NCBI GenBank assembly: GCA_016217675.1
Contig: JACRHC010000076.1
Span: forward strand, 1 to 64,000
Direction of reading: 5' to 3'
Length of the DNA: 64,000 nt
Source: Nitrospirota bacterium
GTDB lineage: Bacteria > Nitrospirota > Thermodesulfovibrionia > Thermodesulfovibrionales > UBA6898
The notes beneath the pieces were generated by a model. That model saw only the letters and a program-made list of their open reading frames with translations. It was not told the origin of the DNA and searched no databases. Of this stretch, positions 9,358 to 18,203 are shown in pieces (the first letter of the stretch is position 1; each line of letters begins with the position of its first letter). The translations under genes were made by a program, and so were the position numbers.

Positions 9358-10235
9358 AATGCTTTCATCCTGTTGGCTGCTTGCTGCCTGAGCTCTTCTT
9401 TGGCAGATTGGCGCGCCTGAGCGCCGCCTTGGATGCTATCAGGGGCGGCTACTGAGCCGCCGCCGACGAAGCGTGGCTTTTCATGTTGCTGGCGGGCAAG
9501 ATACCTGTCGATCTGCAGTTTAATAAGCTCGTGTTTCTTGGCAGTCTCGCTGAATATCTGAACCGGATCAAAGTCAGTTCCGAGGCCGGCAACGATGCCC
9601 TGAAGCTTGTGAAGGATTGAATCCATGATGATCGTTGCGTCTTCTGCCTCAAGCATTTCCCGGAGCTTGTCCTTATCTTCACAGAGTGCGTTAAATGCAT
9701 TTTGAGCAATATTGTTCTTCAACGTTGAGAATGAAGCTTCAAAGACAGTCCGGAAATTTCTTATCCAGTCCTTATAGATGACATTAAGGAGCCTGCTGAT
9801 AAGTTCCTTGCCTTCCCGTGTCTCTTCAGCCTGCAGGTTTCGGAGGTCCTCAAGGCGCGCCTTCAAAGCAGCTACCTGCTCCTTGGTCAAGGATTCCTGC
9901 CCGTCAATGCATCTGTCATACTTCCGGGTGATATAGGCTATTTTGTCGTCTGTCGCCATGTCGCAGAAGTCGGGGGGGATGTCGATGTCCAAGGGGCTCG
10001 GCGGGGCCTGTTTGGGCTCCTGAGCCGGGGGCTCTGTTGCTGCTGCCTTACGCTTCCTCTCTACTGCAGGGCGCGACACGCCAAACAGGGTTGCTATCTC
10101 TTCACCTGAAAAAGAGAGATACAGCTTGAGTTCCTGAAGGAACCGGGCAGAAACGTGGCTGATCGTTCCGCGAGGTTCTACGCCCTTGGCTATCTCCTGA
10201 AAGAAAACTACTCGGGAATGTTTTACTGGTGGCAT
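9354..10235 (-). CDS. Phage-like protein with N-terminal helix-turn-helix
   Basis: 293 aa from the ATG at 10235, chosen because AAGGAG lies 8 bases upstream; a longer frame to 10301 lacks such a site. Near residue 45 the stretch FSGEEIATLFGVSRPAVERK is a clear helix-turn-helix. A proline-rich linker and a long helical region with coiled-coil character follow. The layout (small HTH head, long helical body) resembles phage small-terminase or DNA-packaging regulators, but the match is by shape only. It heads the minus-strand gene group next to the tRNA attachment site. Confidence 0.55.
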   Translation of the reverse strand: MPPVKHSRVVFFQEIAKGVEPRGTISHVSARFLQELKLYLSFSGEEIATLFGVSRPAVERKRKAAATEPPAQEPKQAPPSPLDIDIPPDFCDMATDDKIAYITRKYDRCIDGQESLTKEQVAALKARLEDLRNLQAEETREGKELISRLLNVIYKDWIRNFRTVFEASFSTLKNNIAQNAFNALCEDKDKLREMLEAEDATIIMDSILHKLQGIVAGLGTDFDPVQIFSETAKKHELIKLQIDRYLARQQHEKPRFVGGGSVAAPDSIQGGAQARQSAKEELRQQAANRMKAL

Positions 10236-10301
10236 GGTAATACTCCTTTCTTGAAGTTGGGTTGGTAAAGGTGGCTGCACAGTATGCACAGACCTGCACA
10301 T

Positions 10302-10743
10302 GGTCTAAATACAACAGATGTGCAGTTGAAAGCCTTACTGGTAAAGGGCTTGCACAGTTGCACAAATAAAAATAAATATATATAAGATAGAGATAGATAG
10401 AGAGGGAAGGGTGTATATTCTACGGGCTCTATATATCTGCTGTTCATGGGTGTAACGTGCAGCCGAGTATCCGCTTGGGCCGCAAGGTAGGCTTTAAGGG
10501 CACAGAAGGGCTCTGAATGCTTTAAATAGACGGGCTTATACGTAAAGGCAGGACCCTTTACCTTAGCGCTACCTGTAACATGCCTCTGTAACTTCCCTGC
10601 TCGCCGGTTTATATTTTTGGAATTCCCGTGCCCTGAATTGGGTGGCGCGGGGGTGGCGTCGTGCATTTCTATATGCACCGGGTGGCATTTGTCGGCACTG
10701 ACTAAATCTATTAACATCAATAGATTAGCCATTCTTGCGTGAC
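10302..10743. other. Element-side region with no firm gene
   Basis: About 440 bases between the phage-like genes and the tRNA fragment. An open frame on the minus strand (10223-10732, 169 aa) starts next to the attachment site. Its second half is translated from a TAGA-rich simple repeat (about 10375-10412) and overlaps the start of the next gene, so I do not call it a gene. Its first half could belong to a real short protein. The TATATA-rich stretch at 10370-10385 is a likely promoter region for the minus-strand genes. Confidence 0.3.
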
Positions 10744-10788
10744 CTCTTAATCAGCGGGTCGCAAGTTCGAATCTTGCACGGTTCACCA
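10744..10788 (+). other. tRNA-Lys(CTT) 3' fragment, probable integration (att) site
   Basis: The 45 bases run from the anticodon loop CTCTTAA (anticodon CTT) through the variable loop, a perfect T arm (GCAAG, TTCGAAT loop, CTTGC), the acceptor 3' strand ACGGTTC, discriminator A and CCA. No 5' half is present: no GAACCGT acceptor strand or D arm lies upstream, and the bases before the loop do not pair with TCAGCG. Integrases of tyrosine-recombinase elements commonly recombine at the anticodon loop or T loop and leave exactly such a 3' fragment at one end. The intact tRNA should lie to the left, outside the window. Confidence 0.8.
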
Positions 10789-10796
10789 TTTATAAC

Positions 10797-10830
10797 AAGG
10801 GGTTAGCCTTCACGGGTTAGCCCTTTTATT
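10797..10830 (+). terminator. Rho-independent terminator of the tRNA-Lys locus
   Basis: A 12-bp stem (AAGGGGTTAGCC against GGTTAGCCCTTT, three G-U pairs) with a 6-base loop is followed by TTTTATT. It sits 9 bases after the CCA end of the tRNA fragment, as expected for the terminator of the ancestral tRNA gene now separated from its promoter. Confidence 0.7.
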
Positions 10831-10915
10831 ATTGATATCCTTTATCTCAATACTTTCTGTAAATTCTTTGGTGTATACTTTATCGACACTACAAAATTAT
10901 GGAGGCAAGATAATC

Positions 10916-11098
10916 ATGGCAATTGAAGCAAGAATCGAAGGGAACAAGCTCATTATCACCTGCGACCTTGAAGAACCAACGCCAAGTGCATCTGGCAAGA
11001 CACTTGTTGTTGCCAGCACAAGAGGGAATATGAGGACTGATCTGACGGTAAATGGAAAACCTCTAACGATAGGATTGAATGCGTATACTTCGAAATAG
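10916..11098 (+). CDS. Conserved-looking 60-aa hypothetical protein
   Basis: 60 aa starting at the ATG at 10916, chosen because GGAGG lies 8-9 bases upstream; the longer frame starting at 10832 has no ribosome site. The protein is soluble, begins with a short beta-rich stretch (ARIEGNKLIITCDLE) and has a Ser/Lys tail. This pattern is seen in small conserved proteins of unknown function. A TATACT box at 10874-10879 could be its -10 element. It is the first gene on the chromosome side of the attachment site. Confidence 0.6.
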   Translation: MAIEARIEGNKLIITCDLEEPTPSASGKTLVVASTRGNMRTDLTVNGKPLTIGLNAYTSK

Positions 11099-11269
11099 TC
11101 CGATGAATGCCGAAGGTCCCAACAGGTCTTTTCTGATATTCCGGCGATAATTCTTTACCTCTGACGCTTGTCGGGTATGCGTGGGATTGAGCAGCTCAGA
11201 CGTTACTAACGAAGGGTATGGTGTCATTGATACCTTGACCTGCCTGTCTGATTTAAGGTATTTTTCAAG

Positions 11270-11518
11270 ATGGATGTATCATCGCGCACGGTGGCAATAG
11301 TCACTATTTGTCTTATCACCTTTGTGTTAAATCTTTTCTTCGGATATTTCAGGGCGAGAGAGAAAAAATTTTCGTTTAAATGGTTTCTCTGTATCCATCT
11401 GCCTATCCCCCTTGTTGCCTTTGCGAGGCTTTATGCCCAGCTCGACTACGTGGTGATCCCCCTTTTTCTGATTGTTGCAGTGGCAGGCCAGATCATGGGC
11501 GGCAAGGTGGAGATCTGA
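11270..11518 (+). CDS. Small integral membrane protein
   Basis: 82 aa with three predicted membrane helices (about residues 6-26, 37-55 and 59-77) and very short loops. No family is recognised. The start has only a weak ribosome site, and the next gene begins about 120 bases downstream. The layout resembles small conserved inner-membrane proteins that are often annotated only as hypothetical. Confidence 0.55.
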   Translation: MDVSSRTVAIVTICLITFVLNLFFGYFRAREKKFSFKWFLCIHLPIPLVAFARLYAQLDYVVIPLFLIVAVAGQIMGGKVEI

Positions 11519-11639
11519 GCATGGCGCTCAGCGATCCTGAAAGGCCGCCATGCGTCGAGGCCGGCGACATCGAGCGTCACGGGCCTGATATTATGTTGAA
11601 CTGTCTGGCTGAGTGTACTGTATCCCGGTTTCACCTGCC

Positions 11640-12422
11640 ATGACGATACTGAAACCTTTCCTCATTCTTCTTTTCTGTCTCTCGTTCGTTCGAGCCGCGC
11701 ATGCAGAGGTCTTCCGGTATTTCGATGAAGAAGGAACCCTGATCGTCACGGATAATCCCTTTGGTACAAAGAAAAGGGATCGTCAGCAGTACCACAAGAA
11801 AGAAGACAGGAATACCAATGTCAAGCTCAAGTTCAGAGAAGATATTTCTTATGAATTTTATGAGGTTTCCGGGAAGACTTTTCACGATGTCTTGGCTGCA
11901 ACGGAAAGGGTCGGCCCTTTTGATGCCCGTGAAGGCAGGCATTATGCGGGCCAGACAAGGTGGAATTTCGGGCTGTCCTATAATATGGATTTCAACTATC
12001 GCCTTGAAGGTGACCTGATCGTTGCTTCAGTGCAGATCCATAATATTGATTTCAGGTCAGACATTACCGTTATCCTGCCAGCGCTCTCGGAGAACAGCAG
12101 CTTTGAATTGCCCGATTTCAAGGCCTGGGAAGGATTTCTCCAGCAGCTTGCCGAACATGAAGATGACCATGTAAGGATCGTTCGGGAACCGCGGTATAGG
12201 CAGGAAGTAATTTCCGGGATTTCCGGGATCAGGGAAATGACGCTGCACAGCCAGGCTGATGCGAATGCAGAGGCCCTGCTAAAAGATGCGATTGACTCAA
12301 AGATAGGGGCTGTAGCCCATGATGTTATGAAGAAGATAAAAGAGAAAAATGATGAATATGACATGCTTACCCGGCACGGAGAAAAGCCGGAATTTCGTAA
12401 TGCCTTTTTTCAGAGGCTTTAA
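11640..12422 (+). CDS. Secreted DUF4124-DUF922 protein, putative metalloprotease-like
   Basis: 260 aa from the ATG at 11640, chosen because it opens with a good signal peptide (FLILLFCLSFVRAAHA); a frame starting at 11613 would put extra residues in front of it. The mature N terminus (EVFRYFDEEGTLIVTDNPFG) is a DUF4124-type segment. The central part carries AEHEDDHVRI, the HExxH-like signature of DUF922, a family of predicted zinc-dependent proteins. It should act in the periplasm or be anchored there. Substrate is unknown, and the ribosome site is poor. Confidence 0.65.
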   Translation: MTILKPFLILLFCLSFVRAAHAEVFRYFDEEGTLIVTDNPFGTKKRDRQQYHKKEDRNTNVKLKFREDISYEFYEVSGKTFHDVLAATERVGPFDAREGRHYAGQTRWNFGLSYNMDFNYRLEGDLIVASVQIHNIDFRSDITVILPALSENSSFELPDFKAWEGFLQQLAEHEDDHVRIVREPRYRQEVISGISGIREMTLHSQADANAEALLKDAIDSKIGAVAHDVMKKIKEKNDEYDMLTRHGEKPEFRNAFFQRL

Positions 12423-12630
12423 GACATAGCGGTCTCGCGGATTTATTCTTAATAAGGGACTGTTCGGCTTTTGCTGTATGGTAAACGCGGAGGAGAACAG
12501 GCCAATTTTTCTGAAAGAGAGCTTTTTGTTCATATCTTCTTCATAAAGTCTGGGTAAATTACAGGCTATGTGTGTATTTTTTTATGAAAAATACTAAAAT
12601 ATAAAACTATATTTTCAGGAGAATGTATTG
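12423..12630. other. Intergenic region upstream of resB
   Basis: About 200 bases, AT-rich from 12570 on. No gene is seen. AGGAG at 12617-12621 is the ribosome site of resB, and the promoter of the resB-ccsA pair should lie here, though no clear -35/-10 pair can be named. Confidence 0.35.
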
Positions 12631-14073
12631 ATGACAGAAAAGAAGAATAAGAACATATTCGATGCGATCTGGGATATTTTTGCCTCGGTCAAGACCGCAG
12701 TTGTTATCTTTGCACTCATCTCGCTCTCGTCAATCGTTGGCACAATAATTGAGCAGCAGGCAGATCCGGAGAAGAACATCAAGGTGCTTTCGAAGATGTT
12801 CGGCCTCAGCCACGATGCCGGCCACAGTGTGCTGGGTGTTCTTGATAAACTCGGGTTCACGGATATGTACCACTCATGGTGGTTTCTCATGTTTCTGCTT
12901 CTTTTTGCCGCAAACCTGATTATCTGTTCGCTTGACCGGTTGCCCCGAGTCTGGAAGCTGGTTCAGGAAAAGATACGGCCTGTGCCTGCTGACTATATCG
13001 AGAAGATGTCGGTAAAAAGCTCAGTGACGCTTAAGGGCAAGCCTGCGGGGATAAAGGAAAAGATCGTGGCTGCCATGACCAGTATCGGATTCAGGCCTCT
13101 GGAGTCGGCTGAGGGTCAGGCTGTCCAGTTTTATGCAGAACATGGCAATTATACGAGACTGGGTGTATATATCGTTCATCTGAGCATCCTGATCATACTT
13201 GCCGGCGCAATCCTCGGCATTTTCCTCGGATACAATGCTTTTCTGAATCTCCCTGAGGGAGAGACCTCGTCTGTCGCATACCAGGACCGTGGCGTTGAGG
13301 TGCCGCTCGGCTTTGAACTGCGCTGTGACAATTTTGAGGTTGAGTATTATCCGAATACGGAAACGCCGAAGACGTACAAGAGCTGGCTCACTGTCCTGAA
13401 GAACGGTAAAGAGGTCATGAGTAAGCCGATCGTGGTTAATGACCCGCTTAAGTTTGAAGGGGTGACCTTCTACCAGTCGAGTTTTGGCCTGCATCCTGAT
13501 GGTTTAGGCAAAGGCGTTGTGATTGTGAAGGCATCATCAAAGGACGGGAAGGCTGAACAGCTGAACCTCAAGGTCGGCGACAAGTTCTCTATACCCGGAA
13601 CTGCTGTTGAGGGTCATGTGCGGGATTTCAGTCCTGCGCTCTCTTTTGACGAGAACGGCAAGGCCTTCACCTTTGCAGAGCAGATGGTGAACCCCGCGAT
13701 CTTTGTGGATTTTTCTGACAAGGGAGTTCAGAAATATTCCGGCTGGCTCCTGAAAAGGTTTCCCAAGACATGGGATCTGCCTGACGGTAACCGGGTAGAG
13801 TTCCTTGACCTCTGGGGTGTTCAGTACACAGGCATGCAGGTAAGGAAGGATCCGGGTGTGGTCATTGTTTATCTTGGCTGCATTATCATGGCTGTCGGAC
13901 TGTACATGACATTCTTTATGAGCCACAGAAGAGTTTGGGTTTCCCTTGCAGAAGAAAAGAACAGTGTGAAGGTCATTATCGGTGCCTCGGCAAATAGAAA
14001 CAGGGCGACTCTTGAGCGGCGAGTTGAAAAGCTGGTCACGTTGTTGCAGGCCGAGCAAAAGGGAGGAAAGTAA
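12631..14073 (+). CDS. resB: Cytochrome c biogenesis protein ResB (Ccs1)
   Basis: 480 aa. Three N-terminal membrane helices (about residues 20-38, 84-101, 172-195), a large periplasmic domain of roughly 200 residues and a last helix near residue 415 make the ResB/Ccs1 layout. With CcsA it forms the System II synthase that exports haem and attaches it to CxxCH motifs of apocytochromes c at the outer face of the inner membrane. ATG at 12631 is preceded by AGGAG; a TTG three bases earlier is an alternative. ccsA starts one base after the stop, so the two are co-transcribed. The neighbouring sensor kinase itself has a CxxCH motif. Confidence 0.88.
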   Translation: MTEKKNKNIFDAIWDIFASVKTAVVIFALISLSSIVGTIIEQQADPEKNIKVLSKMFGLSHDAGHSVLGVLDKLGFTDMYHSWWFLMFLLLFAANLIICSLDRLPRVWKLVQEKIRPVPADYIEKMSVKSSVTLKGKPAGIKEKIVAAMTSIGFRPLESAEGQAVQFYAEHGNYTRLGVYIVHLSILIILAGAILGIFLGYNAFLNLPEGETSSVAYQDRGVEVPLGFELRCDNFEVEYYPNTETPKTYKSWLTVLKNGKEVMSKPIVVNDPLKFEGVTFYQSSFGLHPDGLGKGVVIVKASSKDGKAEQLNLKVGDKFSIPGTAVEGHVRDFSPALSFDENGKAFTFAEQMVNPAIFVDFSDKGVQKYSGWLLKRFPKTWDLPDGNRVEFLDLWGVQYTGMQVRKDPGVVIVYLGCIIMAVGLYMTFFMSHRRVWVSLAEEKNSVKVIIGASANRNRATLERRVEKLVTLLQAEQKGGK

Positions 14074-14074
14074 G

Positions 14075-15160
14075 ATGAAGAGTTCGTTCTTTTTTGGTTT
14101 TGCCACCATTACCTATTTTGTTGCCATGATGCTCTATATCAGCTATCTTGCATTCAGAAAGAGCGGCATCGGCATGGTGGCCACTACGATCACCATTGTC
14201 GGTTTTGTTTCGCAGAGCCTTGCGCTCCTATTGCGGTGGGCAGAGTTTGCAGAGCTTGGTCAGATGGGGTGGCTCCGTGCTGTTCCTCTTACCAATCTGT
14301 ATGAATCTCTGGTATTTTTTGTCTGGTGTCTTATCGCTGTTTACCTTATCATCGAGTTCAAATACAAGAACAAGAGCTTCGGCGCATTCATCACCCCTGT
14401 TGCGGCATTGGCACTTGCGTTTATCGATCTTTCGGGAATGTCAAAGAACATCCAGCCTCTCGTGCCTGCACTCCAGTCCAACTGGCTACTGGCGCATGTC
14501 ATGATGAGCTTCATCGCTTATGCGCTCTTTGCGGTCTCGTTCAGCACCGGGCTTATGTATCTCATCGTAAGATCTGAGGAGAAGAATGAGGCTTCATACA
14601 TCTTCTGGACTGTTACGCTTGGTATCTTTGTCGCAACCCTTGCTGCCATGGGACTGGATTTCCTTACGTTCAAGGTGGCCTTTATGGGCAAGCAGGAGCT
14701 GATCAAGAGTTACCTGTTTAAGGCATCGTTCAGAAGTGAGTCATCTGCAGTTGTCGCTTTCAGCTATGCGGCTACCGCCGGTCTTACCTTTGTAATCTGG
14801 CGGTTTGGCGGTCTGCTCAGGAAGATCATCACGAGCTTCAATATCTCTTCCGAGATGTTAGACGATCTGACCTACAAGAGCATTGCAATCGGGTTTCCGA
14901 TCTTCACCTTAGGGGGGCTCATCTTTGGCGCCATTTGGGCTGATCAGGCATGGGGTAAATACTGGACCTGGGATCCCAAGGAGACCTGGTCTCTGATCAC
15001 CTGGTTCATGTATGCCTTTTTTCTCCACAGCCGCCTCATGAGGGGATGGAAGGGGAGAAAGGTGGCTGCGGTTGCCGTGCTCGGATTCATTGCCGTGATA
15101 TTCACCTATCTTGGAGTGAACCTGCTGCTCTCGGGTCTTCACAGTTATGGCGGACAATAG
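14075..15160 (+). CDS. ccsA: Cytochrome c biogenesis protein CcsA (ResC)
   Basis: 361 aa, about eight membrane helices. The haem-handling WWD motif is clear near residue 295 (GKYWTWDPKETWSL), and His residues in flanking helices would ligate haem. It pairs with ResB to deliver haem for covalent attachment to c-type cytochromes. The start at 14075 is preceded by GGGAGGAAAG, which overlaps the end of resB; a frame extending upstream to 13982 would run inside resB and is not used. After the stop, 150 bases of repeat-like sequence precede the sensor kinase. Confidence 0.88.
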   Translation: MKSSFFFGFATITYFVAMMLYISYLAFRKSGIGMVATTITIVGFVSQSLALLLRWAEFAELGQMGWLRAVPLTNLYESLVFFVWCLIAVYLIIEFKYKNKSFGAFITPVAALALAFIDLSGMSKNIQPLVPALQSNWLLAHVMMSFIAYALFAVSFSTGLMYLIVRSEEKNEASYIFWTVTLGIFVATLAAMGLDFLTFKVAFMGKQELIKSYLFKASFRSESSAVVAFSYAATAGLTFVIWRFGGLLRKIITSFNISSEMLDDLTYKSIAIGFPIFTLGGLIFGAIWADQAWGKYWTWDPKETWSLITWFMYAFFLHSRLMRGWKGRKVAAVAVLGFIAVIFTYLGVNLLLSGLHSYGGQ

Positions 15161-15310
15161 TTCCACACTGCATTCAAAAAGATAACAAGGCGGCAAGGCG
15201 GCAGCGATGCAGGCGTACTGTTGAGTATGTTAAGGAGCTGCCCCGGAAGGTGCCTTAAGCAGACGAAGCCAACGCAGTTTGCAATTGAATGCGACTTGGA
15301 ATAAGGGGGA
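15161..15310. other. Intergenic sequence, possibly a dispersed repeat
   Basis: About 150 bases without a gene. GGCGGCAAGGCGGCAGCG, then a stretch ending AACGCAGTTTGCAATTGAATGCGAC, has the low-complexity, stop-containing look of dispersed intergenic repeats. No second copy is seen in this window, so this is a suspicion only. The ribosome site AAGGGGG of the kinase lies at its right end. Confidence 0.25.
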
Positions 15311-16771
15311 ATGAATCATCCAGTGAGCCTTTACAGAAGGCATATCCTGTCTATTGTCGCCGTATTCTTAGTTGTGAGTGGATTTTTTTCATGGCTAAAC
15401 TATGGCGTAACGCAGAGACATATTGACGATGCAAAAAAAGAGCGTGTAGCACTGCTTGCCGAGGTTGTCACAAACGGGCTGAAATCGATCATGCTGGAAG
15501 GCAGGCCGAGGGAAGAGTTTCAGCGGTTCCTTGACGGCCTTGCGGCAGAGGATATCAGGGCTGTAAGGGTTTTTTCAGACAGCGGCATTGTCTTGAGTTC
15601 TACCATCCCCGGAGAAGTTGGTCAGAAGGTCGATGATCAGCATCTGAAGGTCTTCAGGGCACGCAAGAACCCTTCCCTTTTTGTCCACACGTCTCAGGGG
15701 CGCAAGGTCTATTCGAGCATTATGATCATGGGCAATGACTGGCCGTGCCAGAGATGCCATGGCGCCGGTGACGAGGTCAGGGCCATTGTTGACCTTGAGG
15801 TTATGCACGGGAAAGAGGAAAGTCTCGTTACAGGCGCTATTGTGAGGACGCTCGCTGCCTGGCTGATCAGTGCAGGTCTACTGTCCCTTGCCCTTGCCAT
15901 CATTGCTCGTCGTCAGATCAAAAAGCCGCTTGAAAAAGTTATCGCGGAGATCAATAGCATTGCTGAGGGCGATGCAACCGCACGGATTTCTGCATCAGGG
16001 GCTGAAGAGCTTACGGCAATAGCTCTTGGGGTCAACAGAATAACCTCAGAACTTGAAAAGGCACGGGATGCAGTGCAGCGGTATGAAAGTACCGAGACGA
16101 GCCAGCTCGAAAAAATGGCATCGATCGGTGAAGTTGCTGCAACGGTTGCGCATGAGATCAAGAATCCGCTGGCAGGTATCAGCGGAGCGCTGCAGGTCAT
16201 GGCAGAAGACATACCTGAGGACAGCCCCCGCAAAGAGATCTGCAACGAGATCCTTTCAGAGATAGATCGTCTTGACCGGTGCGTCAAGGAACTTATCATT
16301 TTTGCCCGGCCCCAGGAGATGAACCCTGTGCCTTCCGACCTTAACCGAATCGTGGCGAGAGCCGTAGCAGGTGTTAAGGAGACTGCCTCCTCAATGGGCA
16401 TTGAGGTGACAGAATTACCCGGGACCTTGCCTGAGATCTCTGTTGATCCTGATCAGATCGAAAAGGTCCTGAGGGATGTGTTGCTCTACCAGATGCAGCT
16501 TATGTCTGACGGCGGAACGATTACACTTTCAACAATGCATGACCGTGAAAAGGATGAGATCAGGATTATGTCTGCAGATACTGCCCGTGCACTGACTTAT
16601 GAGAATATCCGAAATATATTCAAGCCCTCCTTTTCAACAAAATATACCGGCTCAGGTTTGGGTCTTGCGGTGAGCAGGAACATCGTCGAGAGTCATAGCG
16701 GAAGGATCAGGGTCGAGAGCGAACCTGGCATCGGGAACTTCTTTCATATTATAATCCCACGTAAGAGGTAA
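15311..16771 (+). CDS. Sensor histidine kinase with periplasmic CxxCH haem motif and degraded ATPase boxes
   Basis: 486 aa. TM1 lies at about residues 11-28 and a periplasmic domain with CQRCH (146-150), a c-type haem site, precedes TM2 (about 177-199), a HAMP linker and the HisKA box (AHEIKNPLAGI, His281). The C-terminal ATPase keeps G2 (GSGLGLAVSRNIV), but the N box lacks its asparagine (DVLLYQMQL) and the G1 DxGxG is missing (SADTARALTYENI). It may bind ATP poorly, act only as a phosphatase, or rely on a partner. It is followed after 2 bases by the sigma-54 regulator, its likely partner, and lies beside resB-ccsA, which would mature its haem. The signal could be redox state, NO or oxygen. 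Confidence 0.83.
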   Translation: MNHPVSLYRRHILSIVAVFLVVSGFFSWLNYGVTQRHIDDAKKERVALLAEVVTNGLKSIMLEGRPREEFQRFLDGLAAEDIRAVRVFSDSGIVLSSTIPGEVGQKVDDQHLKVFRARKNPSLFVHTSQGRKVYSSIMIMGNDWPCQRCHGAGDEVRAIVDLEVMHGKEESLVTGAIVRTLAAWLISAGLLSLALAIIARRQIKKPLEKVIAEINSIAEGDATARISASGAEELTAIALGVNRITSELEKARDAVQRYESTETSQLEKMASIGEVAATVAHEIKNPLAGISGALQVMAEDIPEDSPRKEICNEILSEIDRLDRCVKELIIFARPQEMNPVPSDLNRIVARAVAGVKETASSMGIEVTELPGTLPEISVDPDQIEKVLRDVLLYQMQLMSDGGTITLSTMHDREKDEIRIMSADTARALTYENIRNIFKPSFSTKYTGSGLGLAVSRNIVESHSGRIRVESEPGIGNFFHIIIPRKR

Positions 16772-16773
16772 CA

Positions 16774-18159
16774 ATGGAAATCCCAAAGATCCTGGTTATA
16801 GATGATGAAAAGCTGCTCCGCTGGTCCATTGAACAGAACCTGTCCAAGGAAGGGTATACGGTAATCAGCGCTGAAAAAGGGCTCGAAGGTCTTGACCTCT
16901 TCTACGCTGAGCAGCCTGACATCGTGCTCCTCGACATCCACCTGCCTGACATTTCAGGATTGAACGTGCTTGAGAGTATTAAAAAAGAGAGCAGCAATAC
17001 GATCGTAATCATGGTCACGGCCTTTGGAGATATTCAGACTGCTGTCAAAACGATCAAGTTCGGCGCCTATGATTTTGTTGAGAAGCCCTTTAATATGGAA
17101 AAGCTCAAGATCCTGATCAGCAAGGCTCTTGAGACCGTGACTTTGCGGAAGGAGGTCTCGCAATTCAGGACGCAGATATCAAAGCAGTTCGAGTTTACGA
17201 GCATTATTGGTAAATCCGCGCAGATGATGAAGATCATGGACCTTGTCAGGAAGGTTGCAAAGAGCGATGCCACGACCATTCTCCTTCAGGGTGAGAGCGG
17301 GACCGGCAAGGACATGATTGCAAAGGTGATCCATTATGAGAGCAGCAGGGCAGCAAAGCCCTTTATGGACATAAACTGCACAGCCCTCCCTGACACGCTG
17401 ATCGAAAGCGAGCTCTTTGGTTTCGAGAAGGGGGCTTTTACCGATGCAAAGCAGATGAAGAAGGGCCTCTTTGAACTTTCGGACGGGGGCACCATCTTTC
17501 TCGATGAGATAGGTGATCTGAAGCTCAGCACACAAGCAAAGCTCCTTAAGGTGATCGAGAACAAGACATTCAAGAGAATCGGCGGCATAAGGGATATTAC
17601 GGTTGACCTGAGGATCGTTGCATCTACCAATAAGAAGCTTTCAGAAGAGGTGAAGAAGGAGAATTTCAGGGAAGACCTCTATTACCGCCTGAAGGTCATT
17701 CCTATTATGCTTCCTCCGCTCAGGGAGCGGCCTGACGATGTCCCTCTTCTTGCCCGCTTCTTTATCGATCAGTTCAACAGGGATTTCAAAAAGAATGTGA
17801 GAGGCCTGTCGAGGGAGACGGAAAACGCATTTTTAGCCTATCCCTGGCCCGGCAACGTAAGGGAGCTGAAAAACGTGATCGAGCGGGCAATGATCCTTGA
17901 GAATGACGAATACATACTGCATGAACATCTGCCGATCGAGCTTTCGGCCAAGAGCGAGGGACCGGCAGAGATCTCTTCCGGCCAGATCATGCTGCCTGCT
18001 GCCGGTCTTGATATCGAAGAAGTTGAAAAAGAACTTATCAGGCAGGCCCTTGAAAAGACAAAACAAAACCAGACAAAGGCTGCGCGTCTGCTGAATCTTA
18101 CGAGAGATGCCCTCAGGTACAGAATGCAGAAATTCGGCTTCCTGCAGGATAGGGTCTGA
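16774..18159 (+). CDS. NtrC-family sigma-54-dependent response regulator
   Basis: 461 aa. A receiver domain (Asp54 in VLLDIHLPD; acidic pair at the start; Lys in EKPF) is followed by an AAA+ ATPase (Walker A GESGTGKD; sigma-54 contact loop GAFTDA; Walker B GGTIFLDEIG) and a C-terminal Fis-type HTH (NQTKAARLLNLTRDALRYRM). When phosphorylated it would form a ring and remodel sigma-54 holoenzyme at GG-N10-GC promoters. The start lies 2 bases after the kinase gene, so the two form one operon and probably one signalling pair. Its targets are unknown; a good sigma-54 site lies at 45572-45587 in this window. Confidence 0.92.
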   Translation: MEIPKILVIDDEKLLRWSIEQNLSKEGYTVISAEKGLEGLDLFYAEQPDIVLLDIHLPDISGLNVLESIKKESSNTIVIMVTAFGDIQTAVKTIKFGAYDFVEKPFNMEKLKILISKALETVTLRKEVSQFRTQISKQFEFTSIIGKSAQMMKIMDLVRKVAKSDATTILLQGESGTGKDMIAKVIHYESSRAAKPFMDINCTALPDTLIESELFGFEKGAFTDAKQMKKGLFELSDGGTIFLDEIGDLKLSTQAKLLKVIENKTFKRIGGIRDITVDLRIVASTNKKLSEEVKKENFREDLYYRLKVIPIMLPPLRERPDDVPLLARFFIDQFNRDFKKNVRGLSRETENAFLAYPWPGNVRELKNVIERAMILENDEYILHEHLPIELSAKSEGPAEISSGQIMLPAAGLDIEEVEKELIRQALEKTKQNQTKAARLLNLTRDALRYRMQKFGFLQDRV

Positions 18160-18203
18160 AATCCTGTCTTTATTTAATCCATGAGATATATTAAGATATC
18201 GCC

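Noticed and set aside
10223-10732. 169-aa minus-strand frame next to the tRNA fragment
   Set aside because: Second half comes from a TAGA-rich simple repeat and overlaps the next gene's start; no ribosome site. Only its first part could be real, and it is not an integrase.
10720-10788. Complete tRNA-Lys gene
   Set aside because: The acceptor 5' strand, D arm and the 5' side of the anticodon stem are missing; only the 3' part from the anticodon loop is present.
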